Notes under the pieces: generated by a model
The model's database searches: none
Seen by the model: only the letters and a program-made list of their open reading frames with translations
What the model was told of the DNA's origin: nothing
Shown here: piece after piece, positions 43,279 to 51,821 of the stretch
Numbering within the stretch: position 1 is the stretch's first letter
Layout of the letters: every line of letters starts with the position of its first letter
Assembly: GCF_001045465.1 (NCBI RefSeq)
Contig: NZ_LFND01000005.1
Span: forward strand, 124,001 to 188,000
DNA: 64,000 nucleotides
Source: Chryseobacterium angstadtii
GTDB lineage: Bacteria > Bacteroidota > Bacteroidia > Flavobacteriales > Weeksellaceae
Reading direction: 5' to 3'
Made by a program: the position numbers and the translations under genes

Positions 43279-43710
43279 ATGTTAAATAATAAAAAAATTG
43301 CTGTCGATTTTGATGGAACTATTGTGGACGATGCATATCCGGCAATTGGAAAAGCGAAAATTTTTGCTTTCGAAACCTTAAAAAGACTTCAGGCAGAAGG
43401 ATACAGATTGATTCTTTGGACATACAGACACGGAAAAACCCTTGATGAAGCAGTAGAATTCTGCAGAGAAAACGGGATTGAATTCTATGCCGTAAATTCC
43501 AGCTTTGATGGAGAAGTTTTCGATTCTGAAAATCAATCCAGAAAACTGGATGCAGACTGGTTCATAGACGACAGAAATTTAGGAGGATTTCCGGGCTGGG
43601 GAGAAATCTACAATATTATCCAGGAAAGAATAGAATTCCGTGTGGAAGGAAAAGAAGTGCTGGCTTATTCAAAACTCAAAAAAGAAAAGAAAAAAGGACT
43701 TTTCTGGTAA
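43279..43710 (+). CDS. HAD-superfamily protein (BT0820 type)
   Basis: A 143-residue HAD-like protein with motif I at residues ~8-13 (VDFDGTIVDD), a motif II-like LILWTYRHG and a C-terminal WFIDDRNLGGFPGWGEIY, in which the DD pair corresponds to the metal-binding motif IV. This arrangement is that of the short BT0820-type phosphohydrolases of Bacteroidota. The phosphate-ester substrate is unknown. The gene stands alone between the desaturase and map. Confidence 0.82.
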   Translation: MLNNKKIAVDFDGTIVDDAYPAIGKAKIFAFETLKRLQAEGYRLILWTYRHGKTLDEAVEFCRENGIEFYAVNSSFDGEVFDSENQSRKLDADWFIDDRNLGGFPGWGEIYNIIQERIEFRVEGKEVLAYSKLKKEKKKGLFW

Positions 43711-43889
43711 AAATTTAAAATAGAGGCTAGAAGCTAGAGATTACAAATTAGTTTTTTAATGCTGCTTCTTTATTTAAAACTTGATCAGAAAACCATAGAT
43801 GTTGGGAAGGTTATCATTTAATCGTACTTTAAAATATACATTAAGTTGTAATCTAACTTCTGACATCTAATATCTAACATCTAAAAAAA

Positions 43890-44699
43890 ATGATTCAATT
43901 AAAAACAATAGAGGAACTTCGCCTGATGAAGGAGAGTGCACACCTGGTTTCAAAAACACTGGGGATGCTGGCAAAAGAAATAAAACCGGGAATAAACACT
44001 TTATACCTGGATAAGCTGGCTCACGATTTTATTAAAGATCATGGGGCTGAACCTGCTTTCTTAGGATATGGCGGCTTCCCGAATTCTTTATGTATTTCTC
44101 CGAATGATCAGGTGGTTCATGGTTTTCCCAACAACGATATTATCCAGGAAGGAGATGTACTTTCTGTAGACTGCGGGGTTATCCTGAACGGTTTCGTAGG
44201 AGATCATGCCTACACCTTTGAAATCGGGGAAGTAAAACCTGAAGTGAAAAAACTATTACAGGTAACGAAAGAATCGCTTTATAAAGGGATTGCACAATGT
44301 GTAAGAGGAAAAAGGATAGGAGATATTTCCTATGCCATCCAGAGCCACTGTGAAAAAGAAGGTTATGGTGTTGTGAAAGAATTGGTAGGGCACGGTCTTG
44401 GAAGAAAAATGCACGAAGATCCACAGGTACCTAATTATGGAAAACAGGGAAGCGGAAAAGTAATCAAAGACGGTCTTGCGATCGCTATAGAGCCAATGGT
44501 AAACCTGGGTACGGAAAAAGTGAAATTTCATAATGACGGCTGGACGGTAACCACTCTGGACAATCTGCCTTCTGCTCATTTTGAACATGATGTAGCTGTG
44601 GTTAATGGTAAGCCGGTACTGCTTTCTACATTCAAATATGTTTACGAAGCATTAGGTATCGTGAGCGATGAAGAAAAGCCATTCCAATTGGATTTTTAA
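43890..44699 (+). CDS. map: Methionine aminopeptidase, type I
   Basis: A 269-residue enzyme that removes N-terminal methionine from nascent proteins. The five metal ligands of the pita-bread fold are visible: Asp in LSVDCGVILNG, Asp in GDHAYTF, His in VGHGLGRKMHEDP, Glu in IEPMV and Glu in AHFEHDVAV. The length is slightly above the ~250-265 typical of type I enzymes. The stop TAA overlaps the ATG of the following methyltransferase by 1 nt (TAATG), so translation of the two is coupled. Confidence 0.97.
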   Translation: MIQLKTIEELRLMKESAHLVSKTLGMLAKEIKPGINTLYLDKLAHDFIKDHGAEPAFLGYGGFPNSLCISPNDQVVHGFPNNDIIQEGDVLSVDCGVILNGFVGDHAYTFEIGEVKPEVKKLLQVTKESLYKGIAQCVRGKRIGDISYAIQSHCEKEGYGVVKELVGHGLGRKMHEDPQVPNYGKQGSGKVIKDGLAIAIEPMVNLGTEKVKFHNDGWTVTTLDNLPSAHFEHDVAVVNGKPVLLSTFKYVYEALGIVSDEEKPFQLDF

Positions 44700-45466
44700 T
44701 GAAAAAAGTAACTAAACTTTTATTGAATAAAATACCTCGTCCCATGCTTATTAAAATGAGTATCTGGGCGAGACCTCTTATCTATCAGCTTTTCAAAGGA
44801 GATGAGTTCTATGATCCTATTGATGGGAAATCCTACCGGAAATTCCTTCCTTATGGTTATGGAAAACAGCGTGAAAATGCATTGTCTCCCGGAACACTGA
44901 GTCTGGAAAGACACCGCCAGATGTGGCTGTATTTGCAGAATGAGACCGATTTTTTTATTAAAAATCACAAAGTCCTGCATATAGCTCCCGAACAGGAATT
45001 TCTAAGGAAGTTCAAGATGATGAAAAATCTGAACTATATCTCCGCGGATCTTTTTTCTCCCATTGTAGATGTGAAAGCGGATATTCTGGATTTACCTTTT
45101 CCTGATGAAAGTTTTGATATTGTTTTCTGCAACCATGTGCTGGAACATATAGAAGATGATGCAAAAGCTATCAGTGAATTGTACAGAGTCATGAGGCCAG
45201 GAGGCTGGGGGATTTTCCAGGTTCCGATGAGAAATTCTCTGGAGAAGACCTATGAAGATTTTTCTATTAAAGATCCAAAAGAACGTCAGAAACATTTCGG
45301 GCAGTATGACCACGTCCGCTGGTACGGAATGGATTATTTTGACCGTCTGAGAAAAGCCGGCTTCGAAACAGAGCCCAACTTTTATTCTCAGAACTTTTCA
45401 GAAGAAGAAATTAGAAAATACGGGTTAAGACAAAATGAGATTTTACCCATCGTTTTCAAAAAATAA
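44699..45466 (+). CDS. Class I SAM-dependent methyltransferase
   Basis: A 255-residue protein with a Methyltransf_11-like core. VLHIAPEQEFLRKF is the SAM-binding first strand (unusually APE in place of GxG), then SADLFSPIVDVKADILDLPF, DESFDIVFCNHVLEHIEDD (post-I and motif II) and YRVMRPGGWGIFQVPM (motif III). N- and C-terminal extensions of ~80 and ~60 residues lack known motifs. Substrate is unknown. It is coupled to map through a TAATG overlap and ended by a strong terminator. Confidence 0.85.
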   Translation: MKKVTKLLLNKIPRPMLIKMSIWARPLIYQLFKGDEFYDPIDGKSYRKFLPYGYGKQRENALSPGTLSLERHRQMWLYLQNETDFFIKNHKVLHIAPEQEFLRKFKMMKNLNYISADLFSPIVDVKADILDLPFPDESFDIVFCNHVLEHIEDDAKAISELYRVMRPGGWGIFQVPMRNSLEKTYEDFSIKDPKERQKHFGQYDHVRWYGMDYFDRLRKAGFETEPNFYSQNFSEEEIRKYGLRQNEILPIVFKK

Positions 45467-45468
45467 AT

Positions 45469-45498
45469 AAACCGCCTTCATCATTTTGGAGGCGGTTT
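45469..45498 (+). terminator. Terminator after methyltransferase gene
   Basis: AAACCGCCT/AGGCGGTTT, 9-bp stem with 12-nt loop, directly after the stop codon and followed by TGTTTTTATT. Confidence 0.85.
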
Positions 45499-45539
45499 TG
45501 TTTTTATTCTGAATATAAAACGTTGATCAATTTTCAAAC

Positions 45540-45575
45540 AATAAGCCCATTTTCTGATTTGAAAACGGGCTTATT
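45540..45575 (-). terminator. Terminator after SMR transporter gene
   Basis: A 15-bp stem (AATAAGCCCATTTTC with one G:T wobble) and 6-nt loop, 28 nt beyond the stop of the minus-strand gene. Confidence 0.8.
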
Positions 45576-45602
45576 TAATATAGATAGAAGTTGCTTTTAA
45601 TT

Positions 45603-45929
45603 TTAGTGAGAAACAGATTTCAGTCCTACCACTGAACCAATAAGGGTTACAATGAAGAATATTCTCCAGAAACTTACAGGGTCTTTAAAAAAGAAAATTC
45701 CCATCAGAGCAGTTCCTACAGCTCCGATTCCTGTCCATACCGCATAAGCAGTTCCTATGGGAAGTGTTTGTGTCGCTTTAATCAGCAATAGCATACTGAT
45801 GGTCATGGTTACCAGAAATCCGGCATACCAATAGTACATTTCAGATCCGGATGTTTCTTTGGCTTTTCCTAAACAGGAGGCAAAGGCTACTTCAAATATT
45901 CCGGCAATGATTAAAATAATCCAATTCAT
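45603..45929 (-). CDS. Small multidrug resistance (SMR) transporter, SugE/Gdx-like
   Basis: A 108-residue membrane protein with four transmembrane segments when started at ATG 45929 (MNWIILIIAGIFEVAFASC); the longer frame adds eight charged residues. The essential membrane glutamate is in AGIFEV (position ~13). TAYAVWTGIGAVGTALMGI is characteristic of the SMR family and closest to the SugE/Gdx branch, whose members export guanidinium or quaternary ammonium compounds. No guanidine riboswitch was recognised upstream. It is preceded by the long inverted repeat at 46026. Confidence 0.85.
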   Translation of the reverse strand: MNWIILIIAGIFEVAFASCLGKAKETSGSEMYYWYAGFLVTMTISMLLLIKATQTLPIGTAYAVWTGIGAVGTALMGIFFFKDPVSFWRIFFIVTLIGSVVGLKSVSH

Positions 45930-46025
45930 TTCTTTTGATTTTCTCTTCAGCAAATTTCCGGATTTGCGGGCAGAAAAAATTTTACATTTGTTAAAAAATA
46001 AAGTGAATTTTCTCCGAGATTCGGC

Positions 46026-46075
46026 TTGCTGGTTGCGAGTTTCTGGTTGTCAACCTTGCAACTCGCAACCAGCAA
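46026..46075. repeat. 16-bp inverted repeat with inner hairpin
   Basis: TTGCTGGTTGCGAGTT (46026-46041) is exactly complementary to 46060-46075. The 18-nt loop contains a second small palindrome GGTTG-T-CAACC. It lies between the Crp/Fnr gene end and the SMR gene start on the minus strand and could be a terminator or a dispersed element. Confidence 0.75.
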
Positions 46076-46097
46076 TTCGTATCCCGCACCCGAAACC

Positions 46098-46661
46098 TCA
46101 TTTAATCTCCGCCCGGATCCTGCTCAGACTCACCTGAGTAATTCCAAGATAAGACGCAATATGCCCCAGCTGAACTCTTTTAAGAAGATCCGGTTTATAG
46201 GTCATCAGATCTTTATAGCGTTCCAGAGACGTTTTGAATTGCCTGGAAATAATCAGTTCTTCTGTTTTTACAAGTTCCCTTTCTGCAAATTTCCTTCCCC
46301 AGTTGGCAATGTGAATATCTTCGTTGAACAGTTTTCTCAGGCTTTCCGTTTCCAGAACATACAGGTCACAGTCTTCAAGGAGCTCTATACTTTCATAGCC
46401 GGGTTTGTCTTCCACGTAGCTTTTCATGGAAATTGCGGTCTCACCTTCACTTCCGAACCAGAAAGTGATATCGTTTTCAGCTGTAGAAGCGTAGGCGCGT
46501 ACAATGCCTTTCCTTATAAAATAGATATGAGGAATAATCTTATCCGCTTCCATAAGACAGAAATATTTAGGATGTGATACTTCTGTAATATGCTTTTTTA
46601 ATGAGGCTTTGGAAGCTTCAGGAAGCACATAAATACGGTCGAGAATCTGGTCTATATCCAT
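46098..46661 (-). CDS. Crp/Fnr-family transcriptional regulator
   Basis: A 187-residue regulator from ATG 46661 (MDIDQILDRIYVLPEAS); the frame upstream to a TTG at 46730 has no family character. It has a cyclic-nucleotide-binding fold (IYFIRKGIVRAYAST, FGSEGETAISMKSYVEDKPG, LLEDCDLYVLE) and a short C-terminal helix-turn-helix (LGHIASYLGITQVSLSRIRAEI). It lacks the Fnr cysteines, and the phosphate-binding arginine of cAMP sites is not conserved, so the ligand is unknown. The adjacent SMR transporter on the same strand is a possible target. Confidence 0.85.
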   Translation of the reverse strand: MDIDQILDRIYVLPEASKASLKKHITEVSHPKYFCLMEADKIIPHIYFIRKGIVRAYASTAENDITFWFGSEGETAISMKSYVEDKPGYESIELLEDCDLYVLETESLRKLFNEDIHIANWGRKFAERELVKTEELIISRQFKTSLERYKDLMTYKPDLLKRVQLGHIASYLGITQVSLSRIRAEIK

Positions 46662-46852
46662 AAGGTAATAATAATGTAAAAGTATAGGTTTTAAGAGATC
46701 CAATACAACTGTATCCGGATTAATTTCCAAATTAATGAAATAATAAAAGAGGGACTTACTGGGATCAACAGAATTGGTCCGTTTTTTAAGCAGATTACAC
46801 TTTTTTCTTTTCTAAAAGTTGACTTAAACCGTGGAGACCAGTTTTGTTTTAC

Positions 46853-46860
46853 TAACTTTG
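46853..46860 (+). promoter_or_regulatory. -7 element of era promoter
   Basis: TAACTTTG matches TAnnTTTG 20 nt before the ATG; no TTG at proper spacing. Confidence 0.45.
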
Positions 46861-46880
46861 CATTTTGTAATATTATTTTT

Positions 46881-47756
46881 ATGCACAAAGCAGGATTTGT
46901 AAACATAGTCGGAAAGCCTAACGCCGGAAAATCTACCCTATTAAATCAGTTAATGGGAGAGAAGCTGGCGATTGTAACTCAAAAGGCCCAGACAACCCGC
47001 CACAGAATTTTTGGAATTTATAATGAAGAAGACCTGCAGATAGTATTTTCTGATACTCCGGGAGTATTGGATGCCAAATACGGTCTTCAGGAAAAAATGA
47101 TGGATTTTGTAAAGGATTCTTTACAGGATGCTGATGTATTTCTATTCATTGTAGACGTTACCGATAAAGCCGAGCCTTCAGAATTTTTAATTGATAAACT
47201 TAATAAGATCCCGGTTCCGGTATTGCTGTTACTGAATAAAGTAGACCAGACCAATCAGGAAGGGCTTGAAAAACTGGTGGAAGAATGGCACAACAGAATC
47301 CCGAAAGCAGAGATTCTTCCTATTTCCGCTTTGAATGCCTTCAATACAGACATTATTTTGCCGAAATTAAGATCTCTTTTACCGGAAAATCCGCCATACT
47401 ATGATAAAGAGCAGTATACAGATAAGCCGGAAAGATTCTTTGTAAACGAAGCAATCCGCGAAAAAATCCTTTTGAATTATGAAAAAGAAATTCCTTATTC
47501 TGTAGAAGTAGTTACGGAACAGTTTAAAGAAAAAGAAGGAATTATTTTCATAGATTCTATTATTTATGTGGAAAGAGATACCCAAAAAGGAATTATCATC
47601 GGACATAAAGGAGAGGCTATCAAGAAAGTAGGAACAGAAGCCAGATTGGATCTTGAAAAATTCTTTTCCAAAAAAATTCATTTGAACCTGTTTGTAAAAG
47701 TGAAAAAAGACTGGCGTAAAAACGACAGGGATTTGAAAAATTTCGGGTACAGATAA
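46881..47756 (+). CDS. era: GTPase Era
   Basis: A 291-residue essential GTPase acting in 30S ribosome assembly, binding the 3' end of 16S rRNA. G1 is GKPNAGKST (residues ~11-19), switch I has QTTRHRIFGI, G3 is DTPGVL, G4 is NKVD and G5 is SALNAFNTD. The C-terminal KH domain is clear (YVERDTQKGIIIGHKGEAIK, KVKKDWRKNDRDLKNFGY). Length and order are normal. Transcribed alone from its own promoter. Confidence 0.98.
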   Translation: MHKAGFVNIVGKPNAGKSTLLNQLMGEKLAIVTQKAQTTRHRIFGIYNEEDLQIVFSDTPGVLDAKYGLQEKMMDFVKDSLQDADVFLFIVDVTDKAEPSEFLIDKLNKIPVPVLLLLNKVDQTNQEGLEKLVEEWHNRIPKAEILPISALNAFNTDIILPKLRSLLPENPPYYDKEQYTDKPERFFVNEAIREKILLNYEKEIPYSVEVVTEQFKEKEGIIFIDSIIYVERDTQKGIIIGHKGEAIKKVGTEARLDLEKFFSKKIHLNLFVKVKKDWRKNDRDLKNFGYR

Positions 47757-47823
47757 ACTAAAAATGCTTGTAATTCCGTTCTATTAAAAGATTTTTATTA
47801 CCTTTAGTCTAAATTTTCAGTAA

Positions 47824-48252
47824 ATGAACTATCTCAAGTCAAATTCCAGCTCAGTACCTAAAGATATTATTTTACTCGTTGTGAGAGTGTTTGTAGGCTT
47901 TGCTATGCTTTCTCACGGTTTTCCGAAGCTTCAGATGCTGTTGGAAGGGGGTAAAATAGAATTTTACGATTTTATAGGATTAGGTCCTTTAGTGACCCTT
48001 ATTCTTACGGTTGTTGCTGAATTTGTCTGTTCAATACTGCTTATATTAGGGCTTTTTACAAGAATTTCTTTAGGATTTCTGATCTTCACGATGGCTATGG
48101 CTGCTTTCCTGGTTCATGGAGCAGATCCATTTGAGAAAAGAGAACTGAGTCTTATTTATCTGTCCGTGTATCTTCTTCTGATGGCATTTGGTGCCGGAAA
48201 AGCTTCAGTAGATCATATGATAGAGAAAAGAAAGAGAGCTTCAGACTGGTAA
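47824..48252 (+). CDS. DoxX-family membrane protein
   Basis: A 142-residue protein with four hydrophobic segments. DoxX signatures are VRVFVGFAMLSHGFPKLQML at the first segment, FIGLGPLVTLILTVVAEFVCSILLILGLFTR in the middle, and MAMAAFLVHGADPFEKRELSLIYL before the last. DoxX proteins are inner-membrane proteins linked to redox processes; substrate and partner are unknown. It starts 68 bp after era and is followed by a strong terminator. Confidence 0.88.
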   Translation: MNYLKSNSSSVPKDIILLVVRVFVGFAMLSHGFPKLQMLLEGGKIEFYDFIGLGPLVTLILTVVAEFVCSILLILGLFTRISLGFLIFTMAMAAFLVHGADPFEKRELSLIYLSVYLLLMAFGAGKASVDHMIEKRKRASDW

Positions 48253-48276
48253 CCGGATCTGAATACGATAAAATAC

Positions 48277-48311
48277 AAGAGGCTGTTTCAAAAGGAAATA
48301 GCCTCTTTTTT
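48277..48311 (+). terminator. Terminator after DoxX gene
   Basis: AAGAGGCTGTTTC pairs with GGAAATAGCCTCTT around a short AAAA loop (13 bp, one G:U), ending in TTTTTT. It also lies just beyond the convergent GG-leader peptide gene. Confidence 0.9.
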
Positions 48312-48315
48312 GCTT

Positions 48316-48480
48316 TTATAAAGGTTTGCAAGGAAGGTTTGAAGGAATGCACGACCATTTTGGAGAGTCGTTCGCATCTATTCCTATAATACACGGTTTG
48401 TAACCTGTTCCGCATACAGGAGCACCTCCTCCGTTAATAGTTTTCAAATCTCTTTTAGATAATTTTTTTAAATTTCTCAT
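48316..48480 (-). CDS. 54-residue double-glycine-leader peptide (bacteriocin-like)
   Basis: A small gene on the minus strand with ATG at 48480 and TAA at 48318-48316. The leader MRNLKKLSKRDLKTINGG is the classical double-glycine leader cut by peptidase-containing ABC exporters (C39 type). It is followed by a 36-residue core starting GAPVCGTGYKPC with four cysteines (23, 30, 44, 51) and ending SNLPCKPL. Peptides with this leader are abundant in Chryseobacterium and are annotated as bacteriocin-like. No exporter or modification enzyme is adjacent, so processing would rely on genes elsewhere. Function (toxin, signal or secreted small protein) is unknown. Confidence 0.8.
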   Translation of the reverse strand: MRNLKKLSKRDLKTINGGGAPVCGTGYKPCIIGIDANDSPKWSCIPSNLPCKPL

Positions 48481-48609
48481 AATATAAATATTTTGTTTAT
48501 TTGACCGAACTAATATAATATTATTTAATTATATCACAACAATGTGGGATAAAATTTATAAGTTCAGTTATATCTTAAAAATGACTAAATTCGTGGAAAA
48601 TGAATTTAT

Positions 48610-51012
48610 ATGAAGATTAAACTGACTATTTGCCTTTTGGCATTTCTCAATTTCTATGAGGCACAGGAGAATATTACGTATCAAAAACCTTCTGCGGAAA
48701 TTCTGAAGCTTGCAGATTATGAAAGACCTCCGAGTGTTTTGATGAACAGTAAAAAAGACTGGGTAGTATTCACTTACCGTCCAACGTATAAAACACTGGA
48801 AGATCTTAATCAGCAGGAAATGAAACTGGCAGGATTAAGAATCAATCCGGTAACCAATATTTCAAGCAGTGCTACCTATTCCAATAATCTGAAGATCAGA
48901 AAAATCAATGATAAAAATGAAATTCAGGTAAAGAACCTTCCTGCGAATGCTAAAATTACCTATTTGTCATTTTCACCTGATGAAAAGAAACTTGCATTTA
49001 CCAATACAACAAGCAAAGGCGTAGAGCTTTGGGTAGTAGATATGGAAACGGCTTCGGCCAAAAAAATTACAGCAGATAATCTGAATGCCAATTTGGGAAG
49101 CCCTTACACCTGGTATAACGATTCACAAAGCTTTCTGATCCGCACTCTTCCCCAAAACAGACCAGCTCTGATAGATGCCAGCAAAGACCTTCCTACAGGG
49201 CCTATTGTGTCTACAGCAGACGGTAAGGTTTCGCAGAACAGAACGTATCAGGATCTTTTAAAAAATCCTCAGGATGAAAAGAATTTTGAAGTTCTTACCG
49301 CTTCTGATGTATACAATGTAGATCTGGCAGGAAATCTTAAAAAAATAAAAGATCAGGACATGTATTCCGGACTGAGTTTTTCTCCGGATGGAAACTATCT
49401 GATGGCGACTGTTATCAAAAAACCGTTTTCCTATATCGTACCTTTAAACAGATTCCCATCTACCACAACAGTGTATGACGCCAAAGGAAATGCTGTAAAA
49501 GTAGTGAATGAAGTTCCTTTGAATGAGATCATGCCAAAAGGTTTCTCTTCCGTAAGAACCGGAAAAAGAAGTATGGGATGGAGAAGCGATATGCCGGCTA
49601 CTTTATCGTATGTTGAAGCTCTGGATGGAGGAGATCAGTCTAAATCTGTAGATTACAGAGATGAGGTATTTACATGGGAAGCTCCTTTCAGCTCTGCTCC
49701 AAAATCATTCTTTAAAACAAAACAGAGATATGAAGGAGTAAGCTGGACCAACGATCATTATGCGGTTGTTTCTGAAGGCTGGTATGACACGAGAAATACT
49801 AAATCCTATTTGGTAGATCTTAATAGCGGGGAATCAAAAATATTTGATGACAGAAATTATCAGGATGTTTACAGTGATCCGGGAAATTTCAATACCGCAA
49901 AAAACCAGTACGGAAGATTCGTTATTGATATGAAAGGAGGGAAAACGTATCTTATAGGTGACGGATTTACCAAAGACGGACAGCATCCTTTTATTGATGA
50001 AATGGATGTGAAGTCGCTCAAGAAGAAAAGGCTGTACACTTCCAACGTGAAGAACGGTAAAGAAGAGATTATTGACATTCTGAATGCTTCAAAAGGTGAA
50101 ATTTTAACGACACAGCAGTCTCCAAGCCTGTATCCTAATTACTTTAAAAAGAACATTAAATCTAATAAGGCTGAAGCGGTAACTACTTTCGCAAACCCTT
50201 TTGAAAGCATCAAAGATGTATACAAAGAGGTAATCACCTACAAAAGAAATGATGGAGTTACTTTGACCGGAACGCTTTATCTGCCTGCCAATTACGACAG
50301 AAAAGCGAAAACGGAAAAACTTCCTCTATTGATCTGGGCTTATCCTACAGAATATAAAGATAAAAATACCGCAGGGCAGAATACCCAAAACCCGAATGAT
50401 TTTACATTCCCGTACTACGGATCTTTTGTATACTGGACAACGAAAGGATATGCCGTACTTGATGATGCAGCATTCCCGATTATCGGAGAAGGAAAAACAG
50501 AACCGAACGATACTTTCATTCCGCAGTTGGTAGCCAATGCTGAAGCAGCTATTAATGCAGTGGATCAGTTAGGATATATCGATAAGAAAAAAGTAGCGGT
50601 AGGAGGGCATTCTTACGGTGCATTTATGACGGCTAACCTTTTGACGCATTCCAAGCTTTTCGCGTGTGGTATTGCAAGAAGTGGTGCCTACAACAGAACT
50701 CTGACTCCGTTTGGATTCCAGAGCGAGCAGAGAAACTATTGGGATATTCCGGAGATCTATAACACCATGTCTCCGTTCATGAATGCGGATAAAATGAAAA
50801 CACCATTGCTATTGGTTCATGGTGATGCAGACAATAATCCGGGAACCTTCACTTTACAGACGGAAAGATATTTCCAGGCCCTGAAAAACTTGGGAGCGCC
50901 TGTAAAAATGGTTCTTCTTCCGAAGGAGTCTCACGGCTATGCGGCTAAAGAAAACATCTTACACCTTTTATGGGAACAGGATCAGTTCCTTGAAAAGTGC
51001 CTGAAGAAATAA
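48610..51012 (+). CDS. Secreted S9-family prolyl oligopeptidase-like serine peptidase
   Basis: An 800-residue exported peptidase with signal peptide ending NFYEAQ. The N-terminal ~550 residues form a WD40-like beta-propeller (YLSFSPDEKKLAFTN, GLSFSPDGNYLMAT). The C-terminal alpha/beta-hydrolase domain has the triad Ser668 (GGHSYGAF), Asp739 in HGDADNNPG and His775 in ESHGYAA. It resembles the S9 peptidases of Bacteroidota that cleave after glutamate or dipeptides in the periplasm; exact specificity is not decided here. A TAAATTCG -7-like site lies before the start and a strong hairpin after the stop. Confidence 0.9.
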   Translation: MKIKLTICLLAFLNFYEAQENITYQKPSAEILKLADYERPPSVLMNSKKDWVVFTYRPTYKTLEDLNQQEMKLAGLRINPVTNISSSATYSNNLKIRKINDKNEIQVKNLPANAKITYLSFSPDEKKLAFTNTTSKGVELWVVDMETASAKKITADNLNANLGSPYTWYNDSQSFLIRTLPQNRPALIDASKDLPTGPIVSTADGKVSQNRTYQDLLKNPQDEKNFEVLTASDVYNVDLAGNLKKIKDQDMYSGLSFSPDGNYLMATVIKKPFSYIVPLNRFPSTTTVYDAKGNAVKVVNEVPLNEIMPKGFSSVRTGKRSMGWRSDMPATLSYVEALDGGDQSKSVDYRDEVFTWEAPFSSAPKSFFKTKQRYEGVSWTNDHYAVVSEGWYDTRNTKSYLVDLNSGESKIFDDRNYQDVYSDPGNFNTAKNQYGRFVIDMKGGKTYLIGDGFTKDGQHPFIDEMDVKSLKKKRLYTSNVKNGKEEIIDILNASKGEILTTQQSPSLYPNYFKKNIKSNKAEAVTTFANPFESIKDVYKEVITYKRNDGVTLTGTLYLPANYDRKAKTEKLPLLIWAYPTEYKDKNTAGQNTQNPNDFTFPYYGSFVYWTTKGYAVLDDAAFPIIGEGKTEPNDTFIPQLVANAEAAINAVDQLGYIDKKKVAVGGHSYGAFMTANLLTHSKLFACGIARSGAYNRTLTPFGFQSEQRNYWDIPEIYNTMSPFMNADKMKTPLLLVHGDADNNPGTFTLQTERYFQALKNLGAPVKMVLLPKESHGYAAKENILHLLWEQDQFLEKCLKK

Positions 51013-51025
51013 AATAATTGAAGAG

Positions 51026-51058
51026 AAAGCCCGTTCCAACAATGAACGGGCTTTTTTT
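51026..51058 (+). terminator. Terminator after S9 peptidase
   Basis: AAAGCCCGTTC/GAACGGGCTTT, 11-bp stem, 7-nt loop, T7 tail. Confidence 0.92.
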
Positions 51059-51080
51059 ATTTCCCTTAATAATAACCATG

Positions 51081-51790
51081 ATGAGAATATCCTACATTTT
51101 ATTTTTTATTCCTGCTTTAAGTTTTGGACAGTTATCCTCTGAAATAGAGAATTTATATGGTGAGTTATCTAAAAGTAAAAATGTTGAATCTGCTCATATC
51201 GGATATGGCATGTCTGAAAGTAAAGTCTATAAACTGTTTGAAGAGATCAACAAAAAGGCCTCTGACAAAGAAGTGGAGTATATTGCTTTTAAGGGAAATT
51301 CTGTAGCAAAAGCTTATGCTTCATATGCTGTTTTCAGTAGAAAGCTTAAAATATTGGATCAACTGTTTGATGATTATATCAAGAATAATGATTCCATTAG
51401 TATTATTCAAGGCTGTGTAGGATCTAAGTCACATTTAGCAGATGAGCTTTACAGGATGATCTTCTGGGAAAAGGATAATATAAAAATGACAGAGGTTTAT
51501 AGGAAACATAAAGCCAGTATTAAAACCGAACATGAGCTCGTAAATTTCATTGAGCTATTTAGCATTGTGGAATCAAAATGGAAGGTAGAAGAAATTGATT
51601 CAGTTTTAATAAAGTTTGATCAAATGGTTCTTAATAACCCATCTTCACCACAGAGTTTGGTAGAGCTTATTACAGGATGTTATTACTACATAGAAAAAAA
51701 CATCCTGAATATCATGATAAACTAGCTTACTTCGAGAAAAAGTATAATTCTGAAGAGATAAAGAAATATCTGGAGTTTTGCAGTAAATAA
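51081..51790 (+). pseudogene. Secreted hypothetical protein, frameshifted at a poly-A tract
   Basis: Starts at ATG 51081 (or the adjacent ATG 51078) with signal peptide ending LSFGQ. An earlier frame start at 51018 lies inside the terminator and was rejected. The main frame stops at 51725 after YYYIEKNILNIMIN. If one A is added to the seven-A run near 51694-51700, the frame continues as KKHPEYHDKLAYFEKKYNSE, then EIKKYLEFCSK, to TAA at 51790, a natural end for this helical protein of ~237 residues. Family not recognised; tetratricopeptide-like helices are possible. The change may be a sequencing error or a real, possibly slippage-prone, frameshift. Confidence 0.7.
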
Positions 51791-51821
51791 TTTGATTGAA
51801 AAATAAACTTACAATTTTACT

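Noticed and set aside
43711..43889. Possible small gene between the HAD protein and map
   Set aside because: Only degenerate AT-rich sequence with a loose inverted pair (AGAGATTACAA / TTGTAATCTAA); no start codon with a usable frame.
45930..46097. Guanidine riboswitch before the SugE/Gdx-like gene
   Set aside because: No ykkC-type conserved elements seen; the region holds only the inverted repeat.
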